Positions 1 through 9,663 of a DNA stretch of 64,000 bases are shown one piece after another. The translations under genes and the position numbers were made by a program. The stretch is from Pseudocalidococcus azoricus BACA0444 (GTDB lineage Bacteria; Cyanobacteriota; Cyanobacteriia; Thermosynechococcales; Thermosynechococcaceae), in contig NZ_JAVMIP010000014.1 of assembly GCF_031729055.1 (NCBI RefSeq), positions 27,976-91,975 of the forward strand, read 5' to 3'. The notes under the pieces are model-generated. The model worked only from the letters and a program-made list of their open reading frames with translations. It had not been told where the DNA came from and ran no database searches. The stretch's first letter is position 1; each line of letters begins with the position of its first letter.

Positions 1-177
1 AGGACTGCCTAGGGTAGAAATTCCCGTCATTGGGCCAGTATTGGGGCAGTGGGCCGTAATTTCCTCTCCCGTATTTAATTGGATGTCCGCAAAAAAACGC
101 TTATATCGCCGCAGTAAGATCCCCGCTTGGAGGGGTGGATAGGGATAAAGCCAAGGATTAGGGTTAGTTTGGGACAT
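1..177 (-). CDS. sfsA: SfsA family protein, N-terminal part (cut by window edge)
   Basis: Reading the minus strand from an ATG at 177 gives 59 residues that run off the window. After a short leader they contain a [11 protein letters not shown] segment and then [12 protein letters not shown], which is the signature of the SfsA (sugar fermentation stimulation) family. SfsA proteins have an OB-like N-terminal part and a nuclease-like C-terminal part; their physiological role is poorly defined, and the old name reflects a maltose phenotype in E. coli. Only the N-terminal quarter is visible, so integrity of the gene cannot be judged. It is divergent from the secreted repeat protein that starts at 317. 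Confidence 0.9.
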   Translation of the reverse strand, partial: MSQTNPNPWLYPYPPLQAGILLRRYKRFFADIQLNTGEEITAHCPNTGPMTGISTLGSP

Positions 178-316
178 GGATCAAGTATAAATAGGGGCAG
201 CCATCATAAGTTAGGGCTGGGGGCGTTGATTAACCTGAGGCAACTTTAATCCCTGCTTGAACGTCATATGAGGTTGATATTCTGAAAGTAGCTCCTCACG
301 CGGCGGGAATAAGATC

Positions 317-706
317 ATGATTCAATCTTTAGGAAAGCTTGCCAATCCAGCCCCTTGGATTTGGGGTCTTAGCTTCTTGGGGGCGAGCACCGCAATCCTT
401 GGCTTGGTTTCGCCGACTCTAGCCCAAACATCCGTTGTTTTTGGCCAAACGGGGCAAGTTGTCACCATTCCCAACACCTTTGTCCAACCCACCTTTGTTG
501 TGCCGCCTATCTCCGCTTATCCGCCGCTGCTACCCTTTCCAGTGCAAAATAATCAGCCGATGATCTACCAGGCCAATCCGTACAATCAACCGGTCTTGAT
601 TTACCCCCGCTCCGGATCAACATTTTACGGTGGCCATAATCAACCAATCATCTACCAGGCCAGCCCCCACAATCAGCCAGTATTGATTTATCCGCCACGC
701 AATTAG
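317..706 (+). CDS. Small secreted protein with a duplicated Asn-Gln-Pro/Ile-Tyr motif
   Basis: 129 residues. Residues 1-36 look like a signal peptide: a hydrophobic stretch rich in Leu/Gly/Ala ends in TLAQ, a plausible signal peptidase I site. The mature part is rich in Pro, Gln, Asn and Tyr. The C-terminal half holds two copies of a unit beginning NQPxIYQAxPxNQPVLIYP. In DNA the copies start at about 551 and 638, 87 bp apart, so the repeat unit is 29 codons. No known domain is recognised. It is probably an exported or cell-surface protein. Its stop overlaps the convergent protease gene by 4 bp. Confidence 0.75.
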   Translation: MIQSLGKLANPAPWIWGLSFLGASTAILGLVSPTLAQTSVVFGQTGQVVTIPNTFVQPTFVVPPISAYPPLLPFPVQNNQPMIYQANPYNQPVLIYPRSGSTFYGGHNQPIIYQASPHNQPVLIYPPRN

Positions 707-2238
707 CCAATACCCAAGCGACCGGCCAGGCCTGGGGCAAGAGGAATTAAGGTGGCCGCCATTAACAACAGAGCCAATAATCCTAAGCCTGCCCGTGTGT
801 CATCCGGTTCTGTCATTTCCTCCAAGCTGGGGCGTTCAATATCTCGTTGCAAGAATATAATTAATAGGGCCCAATAGAGTGCGAGAGGATTTCCCAAGGC
901 CACCAAGCCAAGGACGATCAGCGTAATCCAAGTCGCTCGAGTTGCCACCTTTGTCCCATAGATGGCCTGGATAATCCGTCCCCCATCCAACTGGCCCGCA
1001 GGCATCAAATTCAAGGCCGTCACCACCAGGCCCAGCCAGCCAATAATTACTAAAGGACTCACATCCACTAACTCAGTTTGCAGGGCATCGCCCAAAATTG
1101 CCTTGGACAAAGTCCCAACTAGGATTGACCCTTGAAAAAATAGGCTCGGAATTTGAAAGACACTGCCCGGATGGGATAACAGCAACCCGATCACTAAAGC
1201 AAATAGGGATAAAATGCCCCCCACCGCCGGGCCGGCCATGGCGAGATCAAACAAGACGGTACGACTGGGGAGAAATGAATCAAAACGAAGAATCGCGCCA
1301 AAGGAACCCAACTGCCAGGCCGGGATGAAGAAGGGCCAACTCAAGCGAATTTGATCCCGCTGGGGGAGGGCTTGGTTGTATTGATTCGCCATCCAACGGT
1401 GTCCCAGTTCATGGGCAATCAAAATTAAAATGAGTCCCAAAGCCAAAGGCAAGGATTGGGCAACTCGGCCGGGTTCTTGATAGAAACTAAAGCCTTGAAC
1501 CAGGGAACTAGCCTCTAAACTGGTGGCGACTGCGGCAATTCCTAAAACCGTAGCGAGGATTTTCTCTGAGAGGGCGGGTGGTTCCGGTTCTCGACGAGGC
1601 AAAATAATCACAACAGGTTTATTCTCTTGGTTTGGTACCATGAACAGGCGATATTTATCTGGCAACACCGTTTCCAAGCGAGTTGTTAAGGTTTGATGAA
1701 CAGTCTTTGTCTCTCCCCGTAAGTTCCCCCGGCAAATCAGGCCTTCTTTGTAGGGTTTAAGTTCGGTGGCAAAAAAGGTGTCAATGCCAAAAATTCCCTG
1801 TACTGCTTTGAAATCTTCCCCTGGAATGGTGGCGATGGTTTCAGCTTCCAGGGAAACCTCCCCCTCCTTGGTTATCCCCCCAGAGTTTGGCTGATCTAAG
1901 GGCTGACCAGAGGCCGAGATGGAGGGACTTAGGGGACTGGCTGCTGCTAATGTGCGTAACCAACGACCCAGGCCGATATAAACCCCAACAGAAATGAAGA
2001 AGAAGCCCAGAATTGCCGCAAAGCTGATATTGATCCCAACGCTCATCAAGCCAAATAGGAGCAACCAGGGTAGCATCAGCACCACCGACTGCAACCAGGC
2101 CACGATGCCCAACTTCCCCATTGGTAACGCTCGGTAAAAGCCCCAACCCAATATCAGGAGTGCGCCAATAATTGTTAGTCCAGTAAAAACCATGCCATCT
2201 GCCCCTTCAAGTGTGCCTGAGTCCAATTCGGCGATCAA
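703..2238 (-). CDS. Site-2 protease family (M50) membrane metalloprotease
   Basis: 511 residues. Two or three hydrophobic segments occupy residues 15-95. A soluble region (about 100-225) follows, then a C-terminal membrane core. HELGH at 276-280 supplies the two zinc-ligand His and the catalytic Glu. NLMPAGQLDGG at 410-420 supplies the third ligand (Asp 418) and is the second hallmark of M50 intramembrane proteases. The layout with an N-terminal soluble domain resembles cyanobacterial and plastid EGY-like proteases rather than the RseP type, since no PDZ domain is evident. The substrate is unknown. The gene is convergent with the secreted repeat protein. Confidence 0.92.
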   Translation of the reverse strand: MIAELDSGTLEGADGMVFTGLTIIGALLILGWGFYRALPMGKLGIVAWLQSVVLMLPWLLLFGLMSVGINISFAAILGFFFISVGVYIGLGRWLRTLAAASPLSPSISASGQPLDQPNSGGITKEGEVSLEAETIATIPGEDFKAVQGIFGIDTFFATELKPYKEGLICRGNLRGETKTVHQTLTTRLETVLPDKYRLFMVPNQENKPVVIILPRREPEPPALSEKILATVLGIAAVATSLEASSLVQGFSFYQEPGRVAQSLPLALGLILILIAHELGHRWMANQYNQALPQRDQIRLSWPFFIPAWQLGSFGAILRFDSFLPSRTVLFDLAMAGPAVGGILSLFALVIGLLLSHPGSVFQIPSLFFQGSILVGTLSKAILGDALQTELVDVSPLVIIGWLGLVVTALNLMPAGQLDGGRIIQAIYGTKVATRATWITLIVLGLVALGNPLALYWALLIIFLQRDIERPSLEEMTEPDDTRAGLGLLALLLMAATLIPLAPGLAGRLGIG

Positions 2239-2462
2239 ACTGCCCCTTCGACAACCTTAACCAAATGGGTGATGACAGATCAATTTATCAAGTGGCTAGC
2301 ACCTTAGGATTAGGGCCTAGAGATTTGAGATGGGCCTGGCTCATTAGCGAGTAAGTCGGCTGAAAACGCAGGGTCTCCGATCATTCGCAGGCCTGTATCT
2401 GCAACAAGCTCGTAAATCTCCAGGATCTGCACCCAAAGTTACCTCAAAGAGTTGGGAATCTA

Positions 2463-4412
2463 CTATTTACTGGCCATCGTGGTTAAGCGGGTTAAAACCG
2501 AACTGGCTCGCTGACTAAATTGTTTCATCCCCTCGGCATCCAGGCCCCGTTGACCAATTAACGCCAGATCGTAAATGTAGGCACAGAGTTGGTCGGCCAA
2601 TTCCGCTGAAGGTGACTGCCCAGAGGTTTGGACAATGCTGCCTTGGCTGAGGGTGATCAGGTTTTGAACGAGGGGATGGGAGGTGTTGACTAAAAGCGTG
2701 TGTTCATTGGGCAGATCAATACTCAGTTTTTGCTGCATCATGGCCATCATTTCCTGCATCCGGCGGGTTGATTCGGGCAACAGGATCATGGCCGGCGGTG
2801 CACCTTCAGGATTGTCAGATTTGAGGGGTTCGGTGCGGATGGTGACATTGGGTTTATTCAGGGCTTTTTCAAACAAAGATTTAATCAGTTCACTGCGGGT
2901 TTTGTTGCTGCCCGGATCAACAATTTCGGCGGCCTTATCTTTATCAATCAGGGTTTCATCGAGTTCTGCATCGACCCGCGAGAATTTAAGGTCTTTATAC
3001 TCTTGCTCCAACCAAGGGACAAAGTGGGTATCAAAGTAGTTATCCATGAACAGGACTTCAATGCCTTGGCTCTGGAGCAGATTGACATAGGTGGCCTGGT
3101 TGACTTCATCGGTGCAGTAATAAACCCGTTGCCCTTGTTTTTCGGAGGTGCGGCTGAGGTAATCCTTCAAAGTCGTGTAGGACTGGCCATCAACCACTAA
3201 GCTCTTCTCGTCGGCCCATTCATCCCCGGCATCCTCTGGTTTTGGCGCGGCTAAATTGGCGGAAGTCCGAAAGATGATAATGTCTTTGACTTGCTCTTTG
3301 AACTTGTCGTCATTAATCGAGCCAAATTTAACAAACGTGCCTAAATCATTCCAACTGCGGGCATAGGCCTGGGGATCATCCCGATAGAGTTCTTTGAGGC
3401 GATCACCCACTTTCTTGGCAATGTAATCAGCAATCCGGCGTACTGTCCGGTCATTTTGCAAGAAACTCCGAGACACATTTAGGGGAATATCACTGCTGTC
3501 AATAACGCCCCGCAACGGTAACAGAAACTTGGGAATCACCTCTTCACAGTTATCGCTGACAAAGACTTGATTACAGAAGAGTTTTATTTGCCCTTTGGTG
3601 ACATCAATATCGGGGCGAAGTTTCGGGAAATAGAGAATGCCATTGACAACAAACGGGTAATCCGTATTCAGATGCACCCACAATAGCGGCTCTTCTTGGA
3701 ACGGATACAAATAGCGATAAAACTCGAGGTAATCCTCTTTAGTCAATGCACTGGGGGATTCTTTCCAGGCCGCCTTTTGTTTATTGATTTGCTCGCCATC
3801 AAGTTTGATTGGGACGGGCAAAAAGTCACAATATTTTCGGACTAATTCTTTAATCCGGGCCGGTTCAAGGTAATCCAACTCCTCCTCTTGCATGGTCAGG
3901 GTAATGGTGGTTCCGACTACGGTGCGGTCTGACTCCGACAAGCTATATTCTGTTGAGCCATCACAATGCCACTTTACGCCCGTTGCCCCGGTCTGATAGG
4001 AGAGGGTATCAATTTCAACGGTTTTGGCCACCATAAACGAGGAATAGAAGCCCAGGCCAAAGTGACCAATAATGGCTTGATCTGCTTGGTTTTTATACTT
4101 CTCGACAAATTCTTCGGCACTGGAAAACGCCACCTGAGTGATGTATTTCTTAACTTCCTCAGCGGTCATCCCCAGGCCCGTGTCGGTGATTTTTAACTGT
4201 TTCGCCTCTTTATCAATGGCAATTGTAATTTCAGGATGGTCAATGTCGCCGCCGTAGTCCCCCGTTCGGGCAATCATCCGCAGTTTCTGGATCGCATCTA
4301 CGCCGTTGGAGACTAATTCCCGCAGGAAAATTTCATGATCGGAGTAGAGCCACTTTTTGATGATCGGAAAAATATTCTCGGTGTGGATCGAAATGGTGCC
4401 CTGTTCCAGCAT
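2463..4412 (-). CDS. htpG: Molecular chaperone HtpG (Hsp90)
   Basis: 649 residues, full length for a bacterial Hsp90. The N-terminal GHKL ATPase domain shows FLRELVSNGVDAIQKLR (with the catalytic Glu and ATP-binding Asn), DTGLGM near residue 77 and GHFGLGFYSSFMVA near residue 117. The middle and C-terminal dimerisation domains follow. HtpG is an ATP-driven cytosolic dimer used in heat and light stress; in cyanobacteria it also interacts with phycobilisome linker and tetrapyrrole enzymes. It is a single gene, with about 270 bp before the divergent small gene at 4682. I see no clear CIRCE element upstream. Confidence 0.97.
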   Translation of the reverse strand: MLEQGTISIHTENIFPIIKKWLYSDHEIFLRELVSNGVDAIQKLRMIARTGDYGGDIDHPEITIAIDKEAKQLKITDTGLGMTAEEVKKYITQVAFSSAEEFVEKYKNQADQAIIGHFGLGFYSSFMVAKTVEIDTLSYQTGATGVKWHCDGSTEYSLSESDRTVVGTTITLTMQEEELDYLEPARIKELVRKYCDFLPVPIKLDGEQINKQKAAWKESPSALTKEDYLEFYRYLYPFQEEPLLWVHLNTDYPFVVNGILYFPKLRPDIDVTKGQIKLFCNQVFVSDNCEEVIPKFLLPLRGVIDSSDIPLNVSRSFLQNDRTVRRIADYIAKKVGDRLKELYRDDPQAYARSWNDLGTFVKFGSINDDKFKEQVKDIIIFRTSANLAAPKPEDAGDEWADEKSLVVDGQSYTTLKDYLSRTSEKQGQRVYYCTDEVNQATYVNLLQSQGIEVLFMDNYFDTHFVPWLEQEYKDLKFSRVDAELDETLIDKDKAAEIVDPGSNKTRSELIKSLFEKALNKPNVTIRTEPLKSDNPEGAPPAMILLPESTRRMQEMMAMMQQKLSIDLPNEHTLLVNTSHPLVQNLITLSQGSIVQTSGQSPSAELADQLCAYIYDLALIGQRGLDAEGMKQFSQRASSVLTRLTTMASK

Positions 4413-4681
4413 GATCGGTTCTTACTCGTTGTGGGTCTGAAAAAGATGGTCATGTTCTATTTTATGGGGCTTGGGGCCTGGGACAGAGAATTCCAGACTT
4501 CGCAATCTCCCTGCTTGTAGATACGGTTTTCCCTACCTGACTCGCCACCCACCAGCCTCAGAACCAGTCAGAACAAGGTCAAAAGTAAATTCAGCGTGTA
4601 TAGTAGGGATTAAAATTTTCCGAAAAAGTCCAATAAAATCCCCAACCCATAGAAAAATTCATCGGTTCAGAGGAGAACGCC

Positions 4682-5074
4682 ATGTCATGGGTAGATGAAA
4701 TTAAGACTCTGGAATCAAAAATAACTTTGGTTTTAGATCATCCAGCCTCAGTAAAACAACAAGTCAAGGAAATAACCCTAGTCCAAAAACAACTCAGAGT
4801 GATTAAACGAGAGATTAATGCCCAGATTCAACTGATCAATCAAAATACGGCTCAATCGCGACCGGATAGCATTGTTTCCGTTGGCCTGGATTTATTTGGA
4901 AAACGCCGAATGGCCGGAACAGTTCGCTCAATCACACGCCAGGCCATGCAACGGGAAAAACAGGAAGCCCGTCAACCCTATCTTGATCTCAAAAACTATG
5001 TGGATCAGTTCATCTTGGAGGGAGATCGGTTGAAATTAGCCGCCCAAAATTACCTCAACAGCATTAATTCCTAA
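4682..5074 (+). CDS. Conserved hypothetical protein, helical
   Basis: 130 residues, almost certainly all-helical, with many Lys, Gln and Glu. Heptad-like patterns lie at residues 20-50 and 95-125. A short central segment (GLDLFGKRRMAGTVRS) carries the only Gly and the basic cluster. No signal peptide or membrane segment is seen. A strong ribosome site (AGAGGAG, 4669-4675) lies 6 bases before the ATG. A TATAGT hexamer about 80 bases upstream may be a -10 box. The next gene starts 14 bp after its stop, so the two are probably cotranscribed. It looks like a cyanobacteria-specific family; no function can be assigned. Confidence 0.7.
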   Translation: MSWVDEIKTLESKITLVLDHPASVKQQVKEITLVQKQLRVIKREINAQIQLINQNTAQSRPDSIVSVGLDLFGKRRMAGTVRSITRQAMQREKQEARQPYLDLKNYVDQFILEGDRLKLAAQNYLNSINS

Positions 5075-5088
5075 CTCGGTAATTTCCC

Positions 5089-5328
5089 ATGACGAGCGAT
5101 CTGATCCGCCACGTTAGCCCAGAGGAAGAGGAATTAGCCCAAAAAGAGGCCGAGCTTGCTGCATTGGAATCGGAATTAGCAGAACGGGAACTGGGCCTGG
5201 CAACTTTACAAGCAGAACTTCATGCCTTTGAACGAGAATATTTACACCTGATTGGTAGCCGTTACGCCGAGTTAGATCGGATTGAAGCCCAAATTATTAA
5301 GTACATGGCTTATATGGAAAATAATTAG
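5089..5328 (+). CDS. Small coiled-coil protein
   Basis: 79 residues, very acidic. Residues 10-55 form an uninterrupted heptad pattern of Glu/Ala/Leu (EEEELAQKEAELAALESELA and onward), i.e. a coiled coil. The tail, YAELDRIEAQIIKYM, resembles the N-terminal coiled coil of cyanobacterial DnaJ-like proteins, but no J domain is present. It follows the 130-residue gene by 14 bp and probably shares its promoter. Function unknown; a structural or adaptor role is only inference. Confidence 0.65.
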   Translation: MTSDLIRHVSPEEEELAQKEAELAALESELAERELGLATLQAELHAFEREYLHLIGSRYAELDRIEAQIIKYMAYMENN

Positions 5329-5400
5329 GCAAAAGCGACTAGAATTTAAGTAAAACCCATGTAGATATTGGCACAGGTTAATTAGTCTAATCCAAATAAA

Positions 5401-6462
5401 TTAAATTTCCCAGAAAGGGGGTGGTTGCATTTCAGAATAACCCCGTTCCTTGCAAAAATTAAACGCTTCAACTACGTGTGGAAATTCATTAGCAAAATCA
5501 CTTTTCATTTGGCTCAGCAAATTTTGACCCAGCAGCTTAGCAAACTTACCTCTTAAGCATTTTTCATACCAAGCAATCAGGTCAGACTCTTTGACAATGC
5601 CACGAACACGTTGCCCCCAGCTAATTTGCTGAATAACAGATTGAATCACACTAGCCTCAGCATCTTTACAGACTATAACTATATGATCGCTTTCAACTTG
5701 ATCAATGATTTTCTCAGCCAATTTTGGTTTTAAAGTGAGGTGTTTAACCTGAATAGCAGGGCCAAAATTAGCCCATATATCAAGCCCTCTATCTGCTGCA
5801 TTTGTAACGCCAACTCGATAAATATGAGCTTGAGTAATTGATGTAGTATTTACAGCACTTACACCTAACAAAACCTGAGCCAAGTCATTAAACTCTTCCA
5901 ACAATTTAATATTTTTATCTGGTATTTTAACTGATACTTCAACTTCTAAGCTACATACAATTGTTTCAAACAAACTATAAGTAATAATCTCGTAAACTTT
6001 ATCAATGCTTCTTCTTAATCCTGTACTATCAGTAATTAAAGCAAGTAAATTTTCTAACCTTAATAGTTCATAATTATCAATATCTAGTTTGCGTATGACA
6101 GATGCCACCAATTCTTGACGTTCTATAAACCGGTAGTAGATATAACGTTCAATAACTCCACCTAATCTTTTGTTTTCGGTATCTAAGACTTTAAGGTGAC
6201 TTGCTGGCATTGCATTTTGATCCCAAAGATTATCTTAGAATTTGGCAGTCGAAGTACAAACTTTTCCTAATAATCGCCGAGTGACAATATCCCTCCATTG
6301 CTTTGATGTGTTTCGATATGTTTCAACTTGACTGACATCAATATCTTGATTGATCCGTGAATTGTATAAAACCTCTGCAACTTGAATAGGCTTATACAAA
6401 TCAGTTCGAGCAATATTAATAATATTATCTAGCTTTCCTTTAGCTTCATCTATATTAATCAT
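5401..6462 (-). pseudogene. HaeII-like type II restriction endonuclease, interrupted by an in-frame stop
   Basis: Two open frames, 6462-6235 (75 aa) and 6210-5401 (269 aa), lie in the same reading frame. A single TAA (6237-6235) and eight sense codons separate them. Reading through gives about 353 residues, the length I recall for HaeII. The joined sequence follows the HaeII family: an N-terminal YKPIQVAEVLYNSRINQDIDV block, STAKF then (stop) DNLWDQNAMP, then RRSIDKVYEII and RGLDIWANFGPAIQVKHL. The last block may hold the PD-(D/E)xK-type catalytic Asp and Lys. HaeII cuts RGCGCY. The partner methylase lies 44 bp upstream on the same strand. The TAA is one C-to-T change from CAA (Gln). As written the enzyme should be inactive, unless the stop is read through or is a sequence error. 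Confidence 0.88.
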
Positions 6463-6506
6463 CTAAGTTATTCTCGAATTAATTTGTTCTATAAAATATT
6501 ATAAAT

Positions 6507-7478
6507 CTAGAGAAAGGCTAGTTGTTTGACATCATAGTTTAAAGATGAAGATATGTTTGGATTTCTCAGAGTAAGTAAGACTGCTTTGATTACGGAAAGA
6601 GCACATGGAACAACTATAGAATTGCCCGCCAGCTTACGCATAATACTATAACCATAAATAATCTTAAATGAATCAGGAAAACCCAACAGTCTCAACATTT
6701 CCCGCTCAGTAAGTCGGCGTTCACCATTGACAAGCAAGTAGTTGTAAGACGCTCCGGCTCTCATCGCACATGAGTAAGGGTATGCGCTAAGATGTCCAGA
6801 CTTATTTTCATGCCAAATAGTTGGAGGTTCTGGAAGTTTACCTTCAAATCTCTCTAAGCGACTTTGACGAATTTTAGGAGAGGCATAATAGAAATCGGAC
6901 ACTTTTATTTCGAGTAAATCTGCCAAGGACTGCATTGGGATCTTTCCAGTCGGCCACTCAAAGTGATAAGGCTCTCTAAAACCAACTATGAAAATTCGCT
7001 CTCTTTTGTGTGGAATACCAAAATCTAATCCATTAAGAACTTTATAATCTACAAAATATCCAATTTCATTTAATATTTCTAAAATACGCTTAAATGTTTT
7101 TCCTTGATTATGACCAACTAATTGCTTAACATTTTCTAAAACAAAAGAAGCCGGACGCTTTTCTCTTAAAACTCTAACAATCTCAAAAAATAAGGTTCCA
7201 CGAGAGTCCTCAAATCCCTTCAGGTCTCCACAAATAGAAAATGGCTGACATGGAAATCCTGCAAATAATAGATCATGATCAGGTATATCTTTTGATTCTA
7301 TCTTCGTAATATCGCCGTGAGGATAGTCTTGAAAATTCTCAAAATATGCTTGTTGTGCATGACTATCTATATCGCATGAAAAAACCCATTTAAGATCAAT
7401 ACCTAAGTCTTTAGATGCTTGATTTGCTGCAATCCGAAAGCCGCCAATTCCACAAAATAAGTCAATACATTTAAACAT
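6507..7478 (-). CDS. DNA (cytosine-5) methyltransferase, HaeII-type partner
   Basis: 323 residues with the ordered motifs of C5 DNA methylases: motif I DLFCGIGGFR (6-15), motif IV FAGFPCQPFS with the catalytic Cys of PCQ, motif VI ENVKQL, motif VIII KRERIFIVG, a variable target-recognition region, and C-terminal motifs IX-X ending in AGNSIVVP. It uses S-adenosylmethionine to make 5-methylcytosine. The adjacent HaeII-like endonuclease suggests RGCGCY as the target; that is inference from the neighbour. The gene is intact and visibly more AT-rich than the flanking chromosome, as is the endonuclease, which suggests horizontal arrival. With the endonuclease broken it may act as an orphan methylase. 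Confidence 0.93.
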   Translation of the reverse strand: MFKCIDLFCGIGGFRIAANQASKDLGIDLKWVFSCDIDSHAQQAYFENFQDYPHGDITKIESKDIPDHDLLFAGFPCQPFSICGDLKGFEDSRGTLFFEIVRVLREKRPASFVLENVKQLVGHNQGKTFKRILEILNEIGYFVDYKVLNGLDFGIPHKRERIFIVGFREPYHFEWPTGKIPMQSLADLLEIKVSDFYYASPKIRQSRLERFEGKLPEPPTIWHENKSGHLSAYPYSCAMRAGASYNYLLVNGERRLTEREMLRLLGFPDSFKIIYGYSIMRKLAGNSIVVPCALSVIKAVLLTLRNPNISSSLNYDVKQLAFL

Positions 7479-7603
7479 TTGAGAATTATATGATGAACAT
7501 TTGAGGATTGTACAAACCTTACTTTATCGAAAGTATAACATTGATAAGCTCAATTAGCCATAAGACTGGGACACAAGTTAAAACAGGCACAAATCGCCGG
7601 CCG

Positions 7604-7864
7604 TTAAGCATGATTCTCTCGTTTTGCCACTACTAATAGATCTGCAAGGGTTTGGGCTGCATCATAAGCTTCGTAGGGCGACCAGACAACCGCTTCAGTA
7701 GCTTCTAGTTGCTTGAGCATTTCGATTTCTGTTTTCCGAGTCTCAGAACTATGCAAGTCAAAGCCTTCATCTTTGGCCACTGCCATTAACAGGAAATGAA
7801 TTAGGCGCAATTTATCTTGATGGGATAGTTGATTAACAACAGGGAATAATTCGGTGAGAGGCAT
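7604..7864 (-). CDS. Small protein resembling a type II antitoxin
   Basis: 86 residues. The start, MPLTELFPVVNQLSHQDKLR, and the following hydrophobic helix resemble a widespread cyanobacterial small-protein group often placed beside PIN or RelE toxins. The middle has a short linker and the C-terminal half reads VVWSPYEAYDAAQTLADLL. No toxin gene is adjacent: upstream is the ndk promoter and downstream the methylase island. It may be an orphan antitoxin or a stand-alone regulator. The family call rests on pattern memory only. Confidence 0.6.
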   Translation of the reverse strand: MPLTELFPVVNQLSHQDKLRLIHFLLMAVAKDEGFDLHSSETRKTEIEMLKQLEATEAVVWSPYEAYDAAQTLADLLVVAKRENHA

Positions 7865-8016
7865 AATTTTTATAGAAAAGATTGATTGACTAGGGTTGCA
7901 GCTATGCTAACTCAAAATGTCTGTTAATTCTTCAGTCACAACTCAGGTCGGCGGCCCCTCAACCAAACACAGGTAAAATGAGCTTGCACATCCATTCACA
8001 TTGAGGAGACAGCAGC

Positions 8017-8466
8017 GTGGAACGGACATTCCTGGCCATTAAACCGGATGGGGTACAACGGGGCCTGGTGGGTGAAATTATTCAACGTTTAGAACAAAAA
8101 GGATTTACTCTCGTAGGTCTGAAACTACTCCAAGTGAGCAAAGAACTGGCCTCAACTCACTACGGCGAACATCAAGCCAAGCCCTTTTTTCCAGGCCTGG
8201 TAGAGTTTATTACCTCAGGGCCGGTAGTAGCGATGGTTTGGGAAGGTAAAGGGGTCATTGCCACAGCCCGGAAAATGATTGGGGCGACCAATCCCTTAAA
8301 CTCTGAACCAGGCACAATTCGGGGTGACTTTGGGATTGATGTGGGTCGCAATGTCATCCATGGTTCCGATGCTCCCGAAACAGCCGTCAAGGAAATTAGC
8401 CTTTGGTTTGGGCCGGAAGAACTGGTGGCCTGGTCGTCTAGTTTAACTCCGTGGATTTATGAATAG
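8017..8466 (+). CDS. ndk: Nucleoside diphosphate kinase
   Basis: 149 residues, standard length. It transfers the gamma phosphate from ATP to other (d)NDPs through a phospho-His; His115 in NVIHGSD is that residue. The N-terminus [20 protein letters not shown] and the [15 protein letters not shown] block are canonical. Translation starts at GTG, supported by TGAGGAG (8002-8008) 8 bases upstream. The 3' end overlaps the convergent terC-like gene by 29 bp, so the two transcripts would be antisense at their ends. Confidence 0.97.
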   Translation: MERTFLAIKPDGVQRGLVGEIIQRLEQKGFTLVGLKLLQVSKELASTHYGEHQAKPFFPGLVEFITSGPVVAMVWEGKGVIATARKMIGATNPLNSEPGTIRGDFGIDVGRNVIHGSDAPETAVKEISLWFGPEELVAWSSSLTPWIYE

Positions 8467-9232
8467 TTCCAGCGGATACGGGTTCTTGGGAGTCCTCTGC
8501 CAGTGGCTCGACCGTTCCTAAATTCAAAGATAAATCCGGGCCTGGGGTGATTGTTTCTGGTGGATGCCGCTGAGAAAAGCCCCAGGCAAAACATAGCCCA
8601 ATCATCGAAAGCATTAACCAGTCAGGTAAAACAAATTGGGAGTCAAAGACCCGCAGTAGCAGCCGCAACCCCACCAGCGTCACCGTCAAATAGCCTGCAT
8701 CTTGGAGGTGGGTAAATTCCTTCAGTAGCCGGATAAATAACTCGGCCATAAACCGCAGGACAATAATGCCAATCACGCCCCCAGTTAAGACAATCCAGCG
8801 TTCTTCCGATAAAGCAATGGCTGTGGTGACACTATCTAGTGAAAAAGCTAAATCTGTAATTGCCAGAAGGGGAATCGCTTGCCAGATGGAGTTAATGTCC
8901 AGGCCATGGTGATGATGTTGCTCATCTTCCGGTGAGGAAAAGTACTTAAAGGATAACCACAGTAGATAGGCGGCCCCAGCCAGTTCAAATTGCCAGAATT
9001 TAATCACCCAAGTCGCAGTCAAAATCAAGGTAATCCGCAGGACAAAGGCGGCCACCAGGCCAAAATTCAAAGCCCGCTGTTGATACTTCAAATCTGGGAT
9101 CCCTTGGACAAGGGCCGCCAGGGCAATGGCATTATCAGCAGACAGAACCGCCTCTAAGGCAACAAGGACTAACAGTAGAGAGACAGTTTCTAAGCCAAAG
9201 TTGGGGAAAGATTCCAGCAGTTGATCTAACAT
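8438..9232 (-). CDS. TerC family integral membrane protein
   Basis: I take the ATG at 9232 (264 aa). The open frame extends to 9343, but the extra 37 residues are polar and unlike the family. From the chosen start the protein begins [40 protein letters not shown] in the first membrane helix is the TerC signature, with an acidic residue in the membrane repeated later in [12 protein letters not shown]. About seven transmembrane segments are visible, with a His cluster (EQHHHH) in a loop near residue 110 and a Pro-rich tail. TerC/Alx proteins are linked to manganese or calcium export and, in plastids, to thylakoid biogenesis. Substrate here is not known. Confidence 0.88.
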   Translation of the reverse strand: MLDQLLESFPNFGLETVSLLLVLVALEAVLSADNAIALAALVQGIPDLKYQQRALNFGLVAAFVLRITLILTATWVIKFWQFELAGAAYLLWLSFKYFSSPEDEQHHHHGLDINSIWQAIPLLAITDLAFSLDSVTTAIALSEERWIVLTGGVIGIIVLRFMAELFIRLLKEFTHLQDAGYLTVTLVGLRLLLRVFDSQFVLPDWLMLSMIGLCFAWGFSQRHPPETITPGPDLSLNLGTVEPLAEDSQEPVSAGTIHKSTELN

Positions 9233-9663
9233 TGGGACTCGGTCGAGGTCTCCGTAAGAAATAATGTCATCGAAATAATGACTAGAGCTACTTCCACCAT
9301 ACAGTGAATTTCCGGGAAGAGATTTGTGCCGCTGAGTGAGCAATCGGGGCTGGGCTTAATTTTGGCAATCCAGATTCCTGAAAAAGCCCAAGAAATTTAC
9401 ACCAATATCGCCTTGCTAATTCAGGGTTAAAGAGGAGCTTGTTAAACAGCCCCTTACTGGTCGGATGTCCCAGATTGAGAACTCACAGAGGGGTTAAGTC
9501 GGGGAATATTAATGACCTGAGATGACAGTGTGTAACAATCTGTAACTGGAGTTGCCATCGGCCTGAGGATTATGAACTAATAGGAACAGCGGATTGGCCT
9601 GGCTTCTGGTCAATGGCGTTTTCATGATCTGACATTTTGGCTGTTTTAAGGAGAAATAAAATC
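9233..9663. other. Intergenic region upstream of psaM
   Basis: About 430 bases without a supported gene, apart from the unlikely N-terminal extension of the terC-like frame. It should hold the promoters of terC (leftward) and psaM (rightward). The one clear signal is the psaM ribosome site AAGGAG at about 9648-9653. I see no tRNA, riboswitch or repeat in it. Confidence 0.6.

Noticed and set aside
4335..4698. Plus-strand short frames before the 130-aa gene
   Set aside because: They overlap the htpG 5' end and its promoter, with no start signal or family match.
8438..9343. Longer start for the TerC protein at 9343
   Set aside because: The additional 37 residues are polar and precede a normal TerC N-terminus; ATG 9232 preferred.
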